A stretch of DNA of 64,000 nucleotides from Ramlibacter sp. (GTDB lineage: Bacteria > Pseudomonadota > Gammaproteobacteria > Burkholderiales > Burkholderiaceae_C): contig JAHBZM010000001.1 in the NCBI GenBank assembly GCA_019635435.1, forward strand, positions 1,984,001 through 2,048,000, written 5' to 3'. Each line of letters opens with the position of its first letter. The stretch's first letter is position 1. The position numbers and the translations under genes were made by a program. Below, piece by piece: positions 41,000 to 49,904 of the stretch. The notes under the pieces are model-generated. The model saw nothing but the letters and a program-made list of their open reading frames with translations, was not told the origin of the DNA and ran no database searches.

Positions 41000-41671
41000 A
41001 TGGCCAGGTATTCAATCGGCAGGCTGCTTTCGGCACTGCTGCTTTTCGTTTCGATGTTTGTCGCGGTGGCGGCCGTGGCGCAGACCGTGGGGGCCAGTTG
41101 CTATGCGGTCTCGTGCCGCGCTCAGGACGCCGGCACGCTGGGCGGATCCTGCTTTGGGCACTATTGCGGCGCCGGCTATGCCGGCAACACCGGCGGTGAC
41201 TGTGTCGGCGATGGCTGCCAGGCTGGCAACGGCAACACCGTGGGGGGCAATTGCTACGGCAATGGCTGCAAGGCTGGCAGCGCCTGGAACAGTGGTGGTG
41301 ACTGCTATGGCGCCGGCTGCACACCCGGCAGCGGCGGCACGGTGGGCGGACGGGCCCACCCGGCCAGGAACACCAATTGTCTGCTCGGCGAAATCTACAA
41401 GTTTCCGATCGTGCGCGTCGGCGGCCTGACCAACTTGAACACGCCTCCAGGTGAAGCCTGCCAGGCCGTGAACATTGGCACGCGCTGGCAGCCCAAGGTG
41501 GTGGACATCACGGCCGTGCTGCCGCCGTCGCCCGCGCCGGCCCCCACGGCGATCACGCCATTGCCCAAGAACCCCTGGGACCCGGCCAACCTGCCCAAGT
41601 GCCCGTTCAGCTGCCAGGCGTACAACCCGGCGTCGGGCAGTTGCGTGGGCGCGCCCTCGAACGTCTGCTGA
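41000..41671 (+). CDS. Secreted Gly/Cys-rich tandem-repeat protein, function unknown
   Basis: A 223-residue protein with signal peptide MARYSIGRLLSALLLFVSMF and cleavage near VAAVAQ. Residues about 33-120 are five tandem repeats of 17-18 residues, each with the pattern C-x4-C then Gly-rich (e.g. DCYGAGCTPGSGGTVGG). A Pro-rich linker (PPSPAPAPTAITPLP) leads to a final Cys-containing tail (KCPFSCQAY, SGSCVGAPSNVC). I do not recognise the family. AGGAGG is well placed before the ATG. The 191-base upstream gap contains a hairpin-like GGTACCGCTGCCACAGCGGCAG but no gene. Confidence 0.75.
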   Translation: MARYSIGRLLSALLLFVSMFVAVAAVAQTVGASCYAVSCRAQDAGTLGGSCFGHYCGAGYAGNTGGDCVGDGCQAGNGNTVGGNCYGNGCKAGSAWNSGGDCYGAGCTPGSGGTVGGRAHPARNTNCLLGEIYKFPIVRVGGLTNLNTPPGEACQAVNIGTRWQPKVVDITAVLPPSPAPAPTAITPLPKNPWDPANLPKCPFSCQAYNPASGSCVGAPSNVC

Positions 41672-41672
41672 T

Positions 41673-42779
41673 TCAGCCCCACATCTCCTGCGCCGTTTCC
41701 ACCACCAGCCGCAGCTTGTTGCGCTGGTCTTCCACGGCAATGTTGTTGCCGTGCACGGTGCTGGAGAAGCCGCATTGCGGGCTCAGCGCCAGTTGTTCCA
41801 TGGGCGCGTATTTCGCGGCTTCCTCAATGCGGCGCTTCAGCGCGTCCTTGCTTTCCATGGCGCCGAACTTGGTGGTGACCAGGCCCAGCACCACGGTCTT
41901 GCCCTTGGGCAGGTAGCGCAGGGGCTTGAAGTCGCCGCTGCGGTCGTCGTCGTACTCCATGAAGTAGGCGTCCAGGTTCATTTCCTTGAGCAGCGCCTCG
42001 GCCACGGGTTCGTAGTTGCCGGCGGCGGCGTGCGTGCTCTTGAAGTTGCCCCGGCACAGGTGCATGGCCAGCAGCATGCCCTCGGGCTTTTGCGCCACCA
42101 CCTTGTTGATGAAGCCGGCATAGCGGTGCGGCAGCTCGTCGGGGTCGTCGCCGCGCTGGCGGGCCGCCTCACGCATCTTGGGGTCGCACAGGTAGGCCAG
42201 GTTGGTGTCGTCCATCTGCACATAGGTGCAGCCGGCGGCGGCCAGTGAACGAAGCTCGTCGCCATAGGCCCTGGCCACGTCGTCGTAGAACACCGGGTCG
42301 AGCTCGGGGTAGGCGTCCTTGCTGATGCCGGCGCGGCCACCGCGAAAGTGCAGCATGGTGGGCGAGGGGATGGTCACCTTGGGAGTGTGGCCGGCGCTGA
42401 CCTGCGTTTTGAGGTAGTTGAAGTCGGCCAGCTGGATGTCCTTGACGTGGCGCACCTTGTCGATCACGCGCATCACCGGCGGGGCGAGTTCTTCGGTGCC
42501 GTCGGGCTTGCGGATGGTGACCGGGATGTCGGTCTTGACGCCACCCATCTGCTCGAGGAAGTCGATGTGGAAATAGGTGCGGCGGAACTCGCCGTCGGTG
42601 ATGCTCTTCAGGCCGATGTCTTCCTGGAACCTGACGATCTCGCTGATGGCCTTGTCTTCCACGTCCCGCAGCTGTTCGGGGCTGATGTCACCGGCGGCCT
42701 TCTGGGCGCGCGCCTCCAGTAGGTATTGCGGGCGCAGAAAACTGCCCACATGGTCATAGCGGGCGGGGAGCTGGGTCAT
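41673..42779 (-). CDS. Cobalamin-independent methionine synthase-like (MetE C-terminal domain) protein
   Basis: A 368-residue single-domain homologue of the MetE C-terminal barrel. Zinc-site residues appear in 'AMHLCRGNFKS' (His, Cys) and 'LALSPQCGFSSTVHGN' (Cys), with 'YVQMDDTNLAYL' in the barrel. Standalone homologues include methylcobalamin/CoM methyltransferase relatives and YxjG-type proteins. True MetE also has an N-terminal half, which is absent. It is divergent from vanA, so a link to methoxyl or C1 metabolism is tempting but only inferred. Confidence 0.82.
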   Translation of the reverse strand: MTQLPARYDHVGSFLRPQYLLEARAQKAAGDISPEQLRDVEDKAISEIVRFQEDIGLKSITDGEFRRTYFHIDFLEQMGGVKTDIPVTIRKPDGTEELAPPVMRVIDKVRHVKDIQLADFNYLKTQVSAGHTPKVTIPSPTMLHFRGGRAGISKDAYPELDPVFYDDVARAYGDELRSLAAAGCTYVQMDDTNLAYLCDPKMREAARQRGDDPDELPHRYAGFINKVVAQKPEGMLLAMHLCRGNFKSTHAAAGNYEPVAEALLKEMNLDAYFMEYDDDRSGDFKPLRYLPKGKTVVLGLVTTKFGAMESKDALKRRIEEAAKYAPMEQLALSPQCGFSSTVHGNNIAVEDQRNKLRLVVETAQEMWG

Positions 42780-42832
42780 GGATGTCTCCTGAGGGGATGA
42801 ATTTCATGGGATGTTAGATCATGCTTCTGACC

Positions 42833-42855
42833 AGCTATTGAATACATGAATAGCT
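42833..42855. promoter_or_regulatory. Dyad upstream of vanA (candidate VanR operator)
   Basis: AGCTATT (42833-42839), nine bases, AATAGCT (42849-42855) is a perfect inverted repeat in the AT-rich 140-base gap between the divergent MetE-like gene and vanA. A second small palindrome, TGTATACA (42902-42909), lies directly before the vanA start and shares ATACAT with the first site. Both would suit the GntR-type VanR encoded downstream. Confidence 0.55.
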
Positions 42856-42919
42856 GATAGAACCCAATTTTTGGCAAAAATGCTTGATTTTTTCGATTTT
42901 CTGTATACATTGAGTATCC

Positions 42920-44038
42920 ATGAAAGCCGCTCAACCTTCCTTTCCCTTGAACGCCTGGTACGCCGCCGCCTACGACGTGGAGGTCGGCCGCCAGCTCATG
43001 GCCCGCACCGTGTGCAAGCAGAAGCTGGTGATGTTCCGCAAGACCGATGGCGCCGTGGCCGTGCTCGAAGACGCCTGCTGGCACCGGCTGCTGCCGCTGT
43101 CCATGGGGCGGCTGGACGGCGACGAGTTGACCTGTGGCTACCACGGCCTGGTCTACAACGCCCAGGGCCGCTGCACCCACATGCCCAGCCAGGAGACGCT
43201 CAACCCCTCGGCCTGTGTGCGCAGCTACCCGGTGGTGGAGAAGCACCGCTTTGTCTGGGTCTGGCCCGGCGACCCCGCCAAGGCCGACCCGGCCCTGGTG
43301 CCCGACATGCACTGGAACCACGACCCCGAATGGGCGGGCGATGGCAAGCTGATCACCGTGAAGTGCGACTACCGGCTGGTGGTGGACAACCTCATGGACC
43401 TCACGCACGAGACCTTCGTGCACGGCTCCAGCATTGGCCAGCGCGCGGTGGCCGAGGCGCCGTTTGTAGCCACCCATGGCGACCGCACGGCCACGGTGAC
43501 GCGCTGGATGGAGAACATCGACGCGCCGCCGTTCTGGGCCAGCCAGATCAGGCAGGGCCTGGGCTATGAAGGCAAGGTGGACCGCTGGCAGATCATCCGC
43601 TTCGAGGCGCCGTGCACCGTGGTGATTGACGTGGGCGTGGCCGAGGCGGGCACGGGCGCCATCCCGCCCGGGGGCAACCAGGGCGACCCGGCGCACAGCG
43701 ACCGCCGCCGCGGCGTCAATGGCTATGTGCTCAACACCATCACGCCCGAGACCGACGGCACCTGCCATTACTTCTGGGCGTTTGCGCGCAATTACTGCCT
43801 GAATGAGCAGCGCCTCACGCACCAACTGCGCGAGGGCGTGGCCAGCATCTTCCGTGAAGACGAGCTGGTGCTGGAGGCGCAGCAGAAAGCCATGGACGAG
43901 CACCCCGACCACCAGTTCTACAACCTGAACATTGACGCCGGCTCCATGTGGGCGCGCCGCCTGATCGACGGCATGGTGGCGCGGGAGCGCGGGCAGGGCG
44001 GCGGCGCCCCGGTGATCCCGATCCGGCGCGCCGCCTGA
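42920..44038 (+). CDS. vanA: Vanillate O-demethylase, oxygenase subunit
   Basis: A 372-residue Rieske oxygenase. The [2Fe-2S] ligands are Cys53/His55 ('DACWHRLLPLSMG') and Cys72/His75 ('TCGYHGLVYN'); the mononuclear iron ligands are in 'DNLMDLTHETFVHGSS' (Asp160, His163, His168). It demethylates vanillate to protocatechuate and formaldehyde using electrons from VanB. No clear ribosome site precedes the ATG, and a TATACA box lies only about 10 bases upstream, so a leaderless transcript is possible. The product feeds the protocatechuate operon at 52.6-57.5 kb. Confidence 0.93.
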   Translation: MKAAQPSFPLNAWYAAAYDVEVGRQLMARTVCKQKLVMFRKTDGAVAVLEDACWHRLLPLSMGRLDGDELTCGYHGLVYNAQGRCTHMPSQETLNPSACVRSYPVVEKHRFVWVWPGDPAKADPALVPDMHWNHDPEWAGDGKLITVKCDYRLVVDNLMDLTHETFVHGSSIGQRAVAEAPFVATHGDRTATVTRWMENIDAPPFWASQIRQGLGYEGKVDRWQIIRFEAPCTVVIDVGVAEAGTGAIPPGGNQGDPAHSDRRRGVNGYVLNTITPETDGTCHYFWAFARNYCLNEQRLTHQLREGVASIFREDELVLEAQQKAMDEHPDHQFYNLNIDAGSMWARRLIDGMVARERGQGGGAPVIPIRRAA

Positions 44039-44050
44039 GAGACCCGCGGC

Positions 44051-44839
44051 ATGAAGAACGCTCCTGATTTGATAGCGGACAGTGCCCAAGGGGCCTGGAC
44101 TCCAGCCTCATTGGGCACTGAAAGCGCCCAGGTGCGGGCGCAATTGCGCCTGCGCGAGATGATCCTGGCCGGCGAACTGCCCGGCGGCACCCGGATTGCC
44201 GAGCTCAGCATCGTCGAGCGGCTGGGCGTGTCGCGCACGCCGATCCGCGCGGCGCTGATGCGGCTGGAGCAGGAAGGCCTGATCGAGTCCCTGCCCAACG
44301 GCGGCTATGCCGTGCGGACCTTTTCGGAGCGCGACGTGTCCGAAGCCATCGAGCTGCGCGGCACCATCGAAGGCCTGGCCGCGCGGCTGGCGGCCGAGCG
44401 CGGTGTGGCGCCCGTGGTGATGAACGAGGCGCGCGAGTGCCTGAGTGCGATTGACGAGGTGCTGAAACAGCCCGCGCTCAGCGACGAGGATTTTTCAGCC
44501 TACGTGCGGCTGAACGGCCGCTTCCATGGGCTGCTCGGCGAGCTGTCGGGCAGTGCCTTCATGGCGCGCGAGCTCGAGCGCGTGGCCAGCCTGCCGTTTG
44601 CGTCGCCCTCGGGCTTTGTGGTGGTGCAGGCCAATTCGCCGCAGGCGCGCGACATGCTCATCGTCGCGCAGGACCAGCACTGGCAGGTGCTGGACGCCAT
44701 CGAGCGGCGCGAGGGCGCGCGCGCCGACGCCCTGATGCGCGAGCACTCCCGCATGGCCCAGCGCAACCTGCGCGAGGCCGTGAAAAGCCATGACCTGGAC
44801 CAGATGCCCGGTGTGCGCCTGATCCGCAAACGAAGCTGA
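44051..44839 (+). CDS. vanR: GntR-family regulator, probable VanR
   Basis: A 262-residue FadR-type regulator. Winged helix 'REMILAGELPGGTRIAELSIVERLGVSRTPIRAALMRLEQEGLIESLPNGGYAVRTFSERDV' and a C-terminal FCD domain ('YVRLNGRFHGLLGELSGSAFMAREL'). It lies between vanA and vanB, matching VanR repressors of vanillate demethylase genes. The first ~27 codons (MKNAPDLIADSAQGAWTPAS) are encoded by a copy of repeat family C, so the natural start may be further downstream or the repeat may have added an N-terminal tail. Confidence 0.85.
   Translation: MKNAPDLIADSAQGAWTPASLGTESAQVRAQLRLREMILAGELPGGTRIAELSIVERLGVSRTPIRAALMRLEQEGLIESLPNGGYAVRTFSERDVSEAIELRGTIEGLAARLAAERGVAPVVMNEARECLSAIDEVLKQPALSDEDFSAYVRLNGRFHGLLGELSGSAFMARELERVASLPFASPSGFVVVQANSPQARDMLIVAQDQHWQVLDAIERREGARADALMREHSRMAQRNLREAVKSHDLDQMPGVRLIRKRS
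44057..44123 (+). repeat. Short interspersed repeat family C, copy inside the 5' end of vanR
   Basis: It begins AACGCTCCTGATTTGATAGC and contains the core CCTGGACTCCAGCC. Nine-base arms AGTGCCCAA (44081-44089) and TTGGGCACT (44111-44119) form a stem around the core. The same layout occurs at 57513-57580. Confidence 0.75.
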
Positions 44840-44851
44840 AACCCGATTCCC

Positions 44852-45814
44852 ATGAAAAGCAGCCAGACCTGGGCCGATGCCCACATCCAGTCGATCCGCG
44901 ACCTCACGCCCACGGTGCGCGAATTCACCATCCGCCCCACGCAGGGCGCCGTGCCGCATGCCCCGGGCAGTCACCTGCAGCTGGAGGTGCTGGTGGGCGG
45001 GCAGCCCCAGGTGCGCTCGTACTCGCTGGTCGGGCCCGCCGATGGCGAGGCCTACCGCATTGCCGTCAAGCGGCTGGACGCAGGCCGTGGCGGCTCGCGC
45101 GCCATGTGGCAGCTCGCGCAGGGCGACCGGCTGCGCATCAGCGAACCGCAAAACCACTTTGCGCTGGCCTGGGATGCGCCGGCCTACCTGCTGGTGGCGG
45201 GCGGCATCGGCATCACGCCGCTGGTGGGCATGGCGCAAGCCCTGGCCGCGCGTGGCGCCGGCGTGCGCATGCGCTACGCAGCCCGTGACGCGGCGGAGCT
45301 GGCGTATGCCCACGAACTGGGCGCCTGCCTGGGCGACGCCCTGCAAACCGTGACCGGCCGACGCATTGACTTCGCGGCCGAGGTGGCCGCCCTGGCACCG
45401 GGCGCGCAAATGTACGTCTGTGGCCCCGCGCCCATGCTCGATGCGGCGCGCCAGGCCTGGGCCGACGCGGGCCGGCCGCAGGCCGACCTGCGCTTTGAGA
45501 CCTTTGGCAGCAGCGGCCACCTCGCGCCCCAGGCGTTCCGGGTGCAGATTCCGCGGCATCGGCTCGACATCACCGTGCCGGCCGACTGCAGCCTGCTCGA
45601 CGCGCTGGAAAGCGCCGGCGTGCAGACCCTGTCGGATTGCAAGCGCGGCGAGTGCGGCCTGTGCGCCGTCGACGTGGTGGCCGTGGACGGCACCATCGAC
45701 CACCGCGATGTGTTCCTCAGCGAGCATGAAAAGCAGGCCAACCGCCGCATCTGCGCCTGCGTCTCGCGCGTGGTGGGCAGCGTGACGCTGGATTCGGCCT
45801 GGCGGGCGGATTGA
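44852..45814 (+). CDS. vanB: Vanillate O-demethylase, reductase subunit
   Basis: A 320-residue class IA-like oxygenase reductase. The flavin domain has 'VRSYSLVGPADGEAYRIAVKR' (R-x-Y-S), the NAD domain 'LLVAGGIGITPLVGMAQALA' and 'MYVCGPAPMLDAA', and the C-terminal plant-type ferredoxin 'SDCKRGECGLCAVDVV' plus a later Cys in 'NRRICACVSRV'. It transfers electrons from NADH to VanA. It follows vanR after 12 bases. Confidence 0.95.
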   Translation: MKSSQTWADAHIQSIRDLTPTVREFTIRPTQGAVPHAPGSHLQLEVLVGGQPQVRSYSLVGPADGEAYRIAVKRLDAGRGGSRAMWQLAQGDRLRISEPQNHFALAWDAPAYLLVAGGIGITPLVGMAQALAARGAGVRMRYAARDAAELAYAHELGACLGDALQTVTGRRIDFAAEVAALAPGAQMYVCGPAPMLDAARQAWADAGRPQADLRFETFGSSGHLAPQAFRVQIPRHRLDITVPADCSLLDALESAGVQTLSDCKRGECGLCAVDVVAVDGTIDHRDVFLSEHEKQANRRICACVSRVVGSVTLDSAWRAD

Positions 45815-45994
45815 CTCCGTCGTCGCATGAGATAGCTCGTCACTTGGTATAGCAAAAACAGATAACTGATAGAGCGTGTTCCCCCATTCCGTTCACTGGC
45901 GGGGAGGGCGACAATCACAGCGTCCCTGGCAGGCACTGGCCAACGTAGCTGGTTCCGCATCTTTCTTTTTGATTCGCCCTTACTGGAGACTGCA

Positions 45995-47023
45995 ATGAAC
46001 AAAAGAGCCTTCGTCAAGACCGCCGTCGCGGCCGCCGCCCTGTGCGCCTCCGGCTACACCATGGCCCAGCAGGTCACGCTGCGACTGCACCAGATGCTGC
46101 CGCCGCAAGCCACCATCCCGGCCCGTGCGCTGATCCCCTGGGCCCAGAAGGTCGAAAAAGAGTCGGGCGGCAAGATCAAGGTGCAGCTGTTTCACGCCAT
46201 GCAGCTCGGTGGCACGCCCCCCCAGCTGTTTGACCAGGCCAAGGACGGCGTGGTGGACCTGACCTGGACGGTGCTGGGCTACACCCCCGGCCGCTTCAAC
46301 AAGGCCGAGGTGTTCGAGCTGCCGTTCATGACGACCACCGCCGAGGCGAGCTCCAGGGCCTTCCAGGAATATGTCGAGAAATACGACATGGACGAGTTCA
46401 AGGACGTCAAGCTGATCTGCGTGCACACCCATGGCCCGGGCCTGTTCCACACCAAGGACCCGGTGACGAGCATGGACTCGCTGCGCGGCATGAAGATCCG
46501 TGGCGGCTCGCGCATCATCAACAACATGCTGACCAAGCTGGGTGCCACGCCTGTGGGCATGCCCGTGCCGGCCGTGACCGAGGCGCTGTCCAAGGGCGTG
46601 ATCGACGGCACCACCATCCCCTGGGAAGTGACGCCGGCGCTCAAGGTCTCGCAGCTGGTGCACAACCACACCACGTTCGCGGGCAAGTACGGCCTGTACA
46701 CCCAGACTTTCGCCTTTGCGATGAACAAGGCAGCCTATGAAAAGCTGCCGGCCGACCTCAAGAAGGTGATCGACGACAACTCCGGCATGGTGGCCGCGGC
46801 CATGTTTGGCAAGGCCATGGACGATGGCGACAAGGTGGGCCACGAGATTGCGGTCAAGGCCGGCAACAAGATCGTCGCGCTCGACGTGGCCGAAACGCAG
46901 CGCTGGCGCCGCACGGCCAGCGTGGTCGAGTCCGACTGGGTGGCCGAGATGAAGGGCAAGGGCATTGACGGCGCCAAGCTGGCGGCCGAGGCCCGGGCGC
47001 TGGTCGAGAAGTACTCCAAGTAA
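45995..47023 (+). CDS. TRAP transporter substrate-binding protein (DctP type), near van/pmd genes
   Basis: A 342-residue protein with signal peptide MNKRAFVKTAVAAAALCASG and cleavage near TMAQ. DctP motifs are 'QVTLRLHQMLPPQATIPARALIPWAQKVEKESGGKIKVQLFHAMQLGG' and 'GMKIRGGSRIINNMLTKLGATPVGMPVPAVTEALSKGVIDGTTIPWE'. The RBS TGGAGA precedes the ATG. Lying between vanB and the protocatechuate genes, it probably binds an aromatic acid such as vanillate or protocatechuate. The 180-base gap upstream contains no gene. Confidence 0.92.
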   Translation: MNKRAFVKTAVAAAALCASGYTMAQQVTLRLHQMLPPQATIPARALIPWAQKVEKESGGKIKVQLFHAMQLGGTPPQLFDQAKDGVVDLTWTVLGYTPGRFNKAEVFELPFMTTTAEASSRAFQEYVEKYDMDEFKDVKLICVHTHGPGLFHTKDPVTSMDSLRGMKIRGGSRIINNMLTKLGATPVGMPVPAVTEALSKGVIDGTTIPWEVTPALKVSQLVHNHTTFAGKYGLYTQTFAFAMNKAAYEKLPADLKKVIDDNSGMVAAAMFGKAMDDGDKVGHEIAVKAGNKIVALDVAETQRWRRTASVVESDWVAEMKGKGIDGAKLAAEARALVEKYSK

Positions 47024-47088
47024 GATAGCCGGCACCTCCCGTCAACCCACTCCAGCGGGGCACTCAGGTGCCCCGCGCTGCATCCAAC

Positions 47089-47613
47089 ATGGTCAAACTT
47101 GTTTACCGCACGGCCGAATGGCTGGCTTATCTGGGTGGCCTGCTGCTGACCGCCATCGCCGTCATGGTGGTGGTGAGCGTCAGTGGCCGCGCGCTCATCT
47201 CCATCGGGCTGGGCCCGGTGCCCGGCGATTTCGAAATGGTGGAGATGGCCACGGCCGTGGTGGTCTTCTTCTTCCTGCCCTGGTGCTACCTCAAGAACGG
47301 CCATGCCATGGTGGACATCATCTACATGCACCTGCCGCGCTGGGCCCAGCGGTTCCTGACGGTGTTCAGCGATGTGCTGATGCTGGCCATCTGGGTGATC
47401 CTGACCTGGCGCCTGGGCATTGCCATGATGGACAAGCACGGCGAGGGGGAGACCACCTTCATCCTGCAGATCCCCGTCTGGTGGGCCTACGCGGTGTCAC
47501 TCGCCGGGGCCGTGATTGGCTGCATCACCTACCTGACCAAGACCCTGGTCGAGATCGGCATCGCCCATGCACCTGCCGGCTGGTCGGCTGAAGAAGCCGG
47601 AGGCCATGTATGA
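47089..47613 (+). CDS. TRAP transporter small permease (DctQ type)
   Basis: A 174-residue membrane protein with about four hydrophobic spans. DctQ features are 'SVSGRALISIGLGPVPGDFEMVEMATAVVVFFFLPWCYLKNGHAMVDIIYM'. The ATG at 47089 gives a standard length; an in-frame ATG 21 bases earlier is possible. It overlaps dctM by 4 bases. Confidence 0.9.
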   Translation: MVKLVYRTAEWLAYLGGLLLTAIAVMVVVSVSGRALISIGLGPVPGDFEMVEMATAVVVFFFLPWCYLKNGHAMVDIIYMHLPRWAQRFLTVFSDVLMLAIWVILTWRLGIAMMDKHGEGETTFILQIPVWWAYAVSLAGAVIGCITYLTKTLVEIGIAHAPAGWSAEEAGGHV

Positions 47614-48926
47614 GCGGCATGGAACTCGCGCTGTGGTCGTTCCCGATCCTGATGGCGCTGATATTTCTGCGCGTGCCCATCGGCCTGTCGATGCTGGTGT
47701 GCGGCTTTGGCGGGGCGTGGATGGTCTATGGGCAGATCTCGCCCATCCTCAACCAGTTGAAGCAGGTGACCTACGCCACCTTCTCCAGCTACTCGCTGTC
47801 GGTGGTGCCGCTGTTCCTGCTGATGGGGCAGTTCGCGTCCATCGGGGGCATGTCGGCCGCGCTGTTCAAGGCCGCGCAGGCCTGGCTGGGCCATCGCCGC
47901 GGTGGCGTGGCGCTGGCGGCCATTGGCGCCTGCGCCGGTTTTGGCGCGATCTGCGGCTCGTCGGTGGCCACGGCCGCCACCATGGGCCAGGTGGCGCTGC
48001 CTGAACTGCGCAAGAGCGGCTACTCTGGCGCGCTGGCCACGGGCTGCCTGGCCGCGGGGGGCACGCTGGGCATCCTGATTCCGCCGTCCATCGTGCTGGT
48101 GATCTACGCCATCCTGACCGAGCAGAACATTGCCAAGCTGTTCCTGGCGGCTTTCATTCCCGGCATCCTGGCCATGATCGGCTACATGATCGTGGTGGCC
48201 ATCTATGTGCGCGTGAGCCCCGGCAGCGCCGGCAAGGCCGAGCCCATGCCCATGAAGGAGCGCTGGCGCGAAACCCGCAAGGTCTGGCCGGTGCTCACGC
48301 TGTTCCTTGTGGTCGTGGGCGGCATTTATGGCGGCATCTTCACGCCGACCGAAGGTGCGGGCATTGGCGCGGCGGGCACCGGTCTGGTGGCCTGGTTGAA
48401 CGGCTCGATGAACCGCGCCAAGCTGCGCCAGGCCCTGATTGGCACGGCCGTGGCCACGGGCATGATCTTCATGATCGTGCTGGGTGCCAGTGTGTACAAC
48501 ACCTTCCTGGCGCTGTCCCAGTTGCCGCAGCAGGCCGCCACCATCGTGGCGTCGTCGGGCCTGAGCCCGTGGGCGGTGCTGTCGGCCATCATCGTGCTGT
48601 ACCTGATCATGGGCTGCTTCATGGACTCGCTGTCCATGATCCTGCTGACCATCCCGATCTTCTTCCCCATCGTGTCGGGCCTGGACTACGGCATCCATGG
48701 CGAGCAGTTCGCCATCTGGTTCGGCATCCTGGTGCTGATCGCGGTGGAGGTGGGCATGATCACGCCCCCGGTGGGCATGAATCTGTTCGTGATCAACTCG
48801 ATCGCGCGCGACATCCCCATGAGCCACACCTTCCGCGGCGCCATGCCCTTTGTGGCCAGCGACCTGATCCGCATCGTGATCCTCACGCTGTTCCCGTCCA
48901 TCACCCTGTTCGCGCTGAGGCTGTGA
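47610..48926 (+). CDS. TRAP transporter large permease (DctM type)
   Basis: A 438-residue permease. Signatures are 'GFGAICGSSVATAATMGQVALPELRKSGYSGALATGCLAAGGTLGILIPPSIVLVIYA' and 'VLIAVEVGMITPPVGMNLFVINSIA'. It completes the third TRAP system of the window. Its stop overlaps the GTG start of the damaged Bug-type gene, so they form one transcription unit. Confidence 0.93.
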   Translation: MSGMELALWSFPILMALIFLRVPIGLSMLVCGFGGAWMVYGQISPILNQLKQVTYATFSSYSLSVVPLFLLMGQFASIGGMSAALFKAAQAWLGHRRGGVALAAIGACAGFGAICGSSVATAATMGQVALPELRKSGYSGALATGCLAAGGTLGILIPPSIVLVIYAILTEQNIAKLFLAAFIPGILAMIGYMIVVAIYVRVSPGSAGKAEPMPMKERWRETRKVWPVLTLFLVVVGGIYGGIFTPTEGAGIGAAGTGLVAWLNGSMNRAKLRQALIGTAVATGMIFMIVLGASVYNTFLALSQLPQQAATIVASSGLSPWAVLSAIIVLYLIMGCFMDSLSMILLTIPIFFPIVSGLDYGIHGEQFAIWFGILVLIAVEVGMITPPVGMNLFVINSIARDIPMSHTFRGAMPFVASDLIRIVILTLFPSITLFALRL

Positions 48927-49884
48927 ACCGGCGCCACCTGCTTGCGCTGAGCCTGCTGGCGGCTGCGCAGAGCTCGCGGGCCCAGACGGCCTCGCGGCCC
49001 CTTCGCATCGTGGTGCCCAATGGCGCGGGCGGCGCGGCCGACATCACGGCCCGCACCGTGGGCCAGAAGCTGGCCGAGGCCCTGGGCCAGCCCGTGGTGA
49101 TCGACAACCGGCCCAGCGCCGGCGGCATTGTGGCCGGCGAGCTGGTCGCGCGCGCCGAGCCCGATGGCAACACCCTGCTGCTCATCAGCAGCGGCACGGC
49201 GGTGAGCGCGGCGCTGTTCAAGTCGCTGCCGTTTGACACCCAGAAAGACTTTGCGCCGGTGTCGCTGCTGGCCACCTTTGACCTTGCCCTGGTGGTCAGC
49301 GAGGGCAGCCGGTTTCGCAGCCTGGCCGAACTGCTGGCCCATGCGCGGGCCCACCCGGGCCAGATCAACATCGGCACGCCCCAGATCGGCACCACGCAGA
49401 ACCTGGCTGCCGAGCTGTTCAAGGCCGCCGCTGCGATCGACGTGCAGGTGGTGCCGTTCAACGGCACGCCGCCGGTCATCAATGCACTGCGCGGCGGCCA
49501 GATCGACGCGCAGGTCGACATCCTGGGTCCGCTGATGCCCCAGATCACCGCCGGGGCCCTGCGCCCGCTGGCCGTGCTCGGGGCGACGCGGGCGCCGCAG
49601 TTGCCGCAGGTGCCCACGGCACGGGAGAGCGGGCGGCACTGGCCAGCTTCAGCGTGGGCTCCTGGAACGGCCTGGCCGCGCCGGCCCGCACCCCGGCCGC
49701 GGTGGTGGGGCGCCTGAGCCGCGAGGTGCAGGCGGCCCTGGCCTTGCCCGACGTGAAGAAGCGCCTGCTCGACCTCAACCTGAACGCCCGGGGCAGCAGC
49801 CCGGCCCAGCTGGCCGACCACCTGGACGCGGACATCCGCCGCTGGCAGGAGGTGATTGCCCGCGCGAAAATCGCCCGCCAGTGA
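48923..49884 (+). pseudogene. Bug/TctC-type periplasmic binding protein, frameshifted
   Basis: The first frame encodes signal peptide and domain (MNRRHLLALSLLAAAQSSRA, 'LRIVVPNGAGGAADITARTVGQKLAEALGQPVVIDNRPSAGG', 'GTPQIGTTQNLAAELFKAAA') as far as 'VPTARESG' near 49631. The family sequence then continues in another frame, 'ALASFSVGSWNGLAAPARTPAAVVGRLSREVQ', to the stop at 49884. A single missing base in GAGAGCGGGCGGCAC (about 49625-49639) explains this. Intact length would be about 320 residues, normal for Bug proteins. It is either a recent pseudogene or a sequencing error in a G-rich run. Confidence 0.85.
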
Positions 49885-49904
49885 GCACCTGAAGGAGACA
49901 TGCA

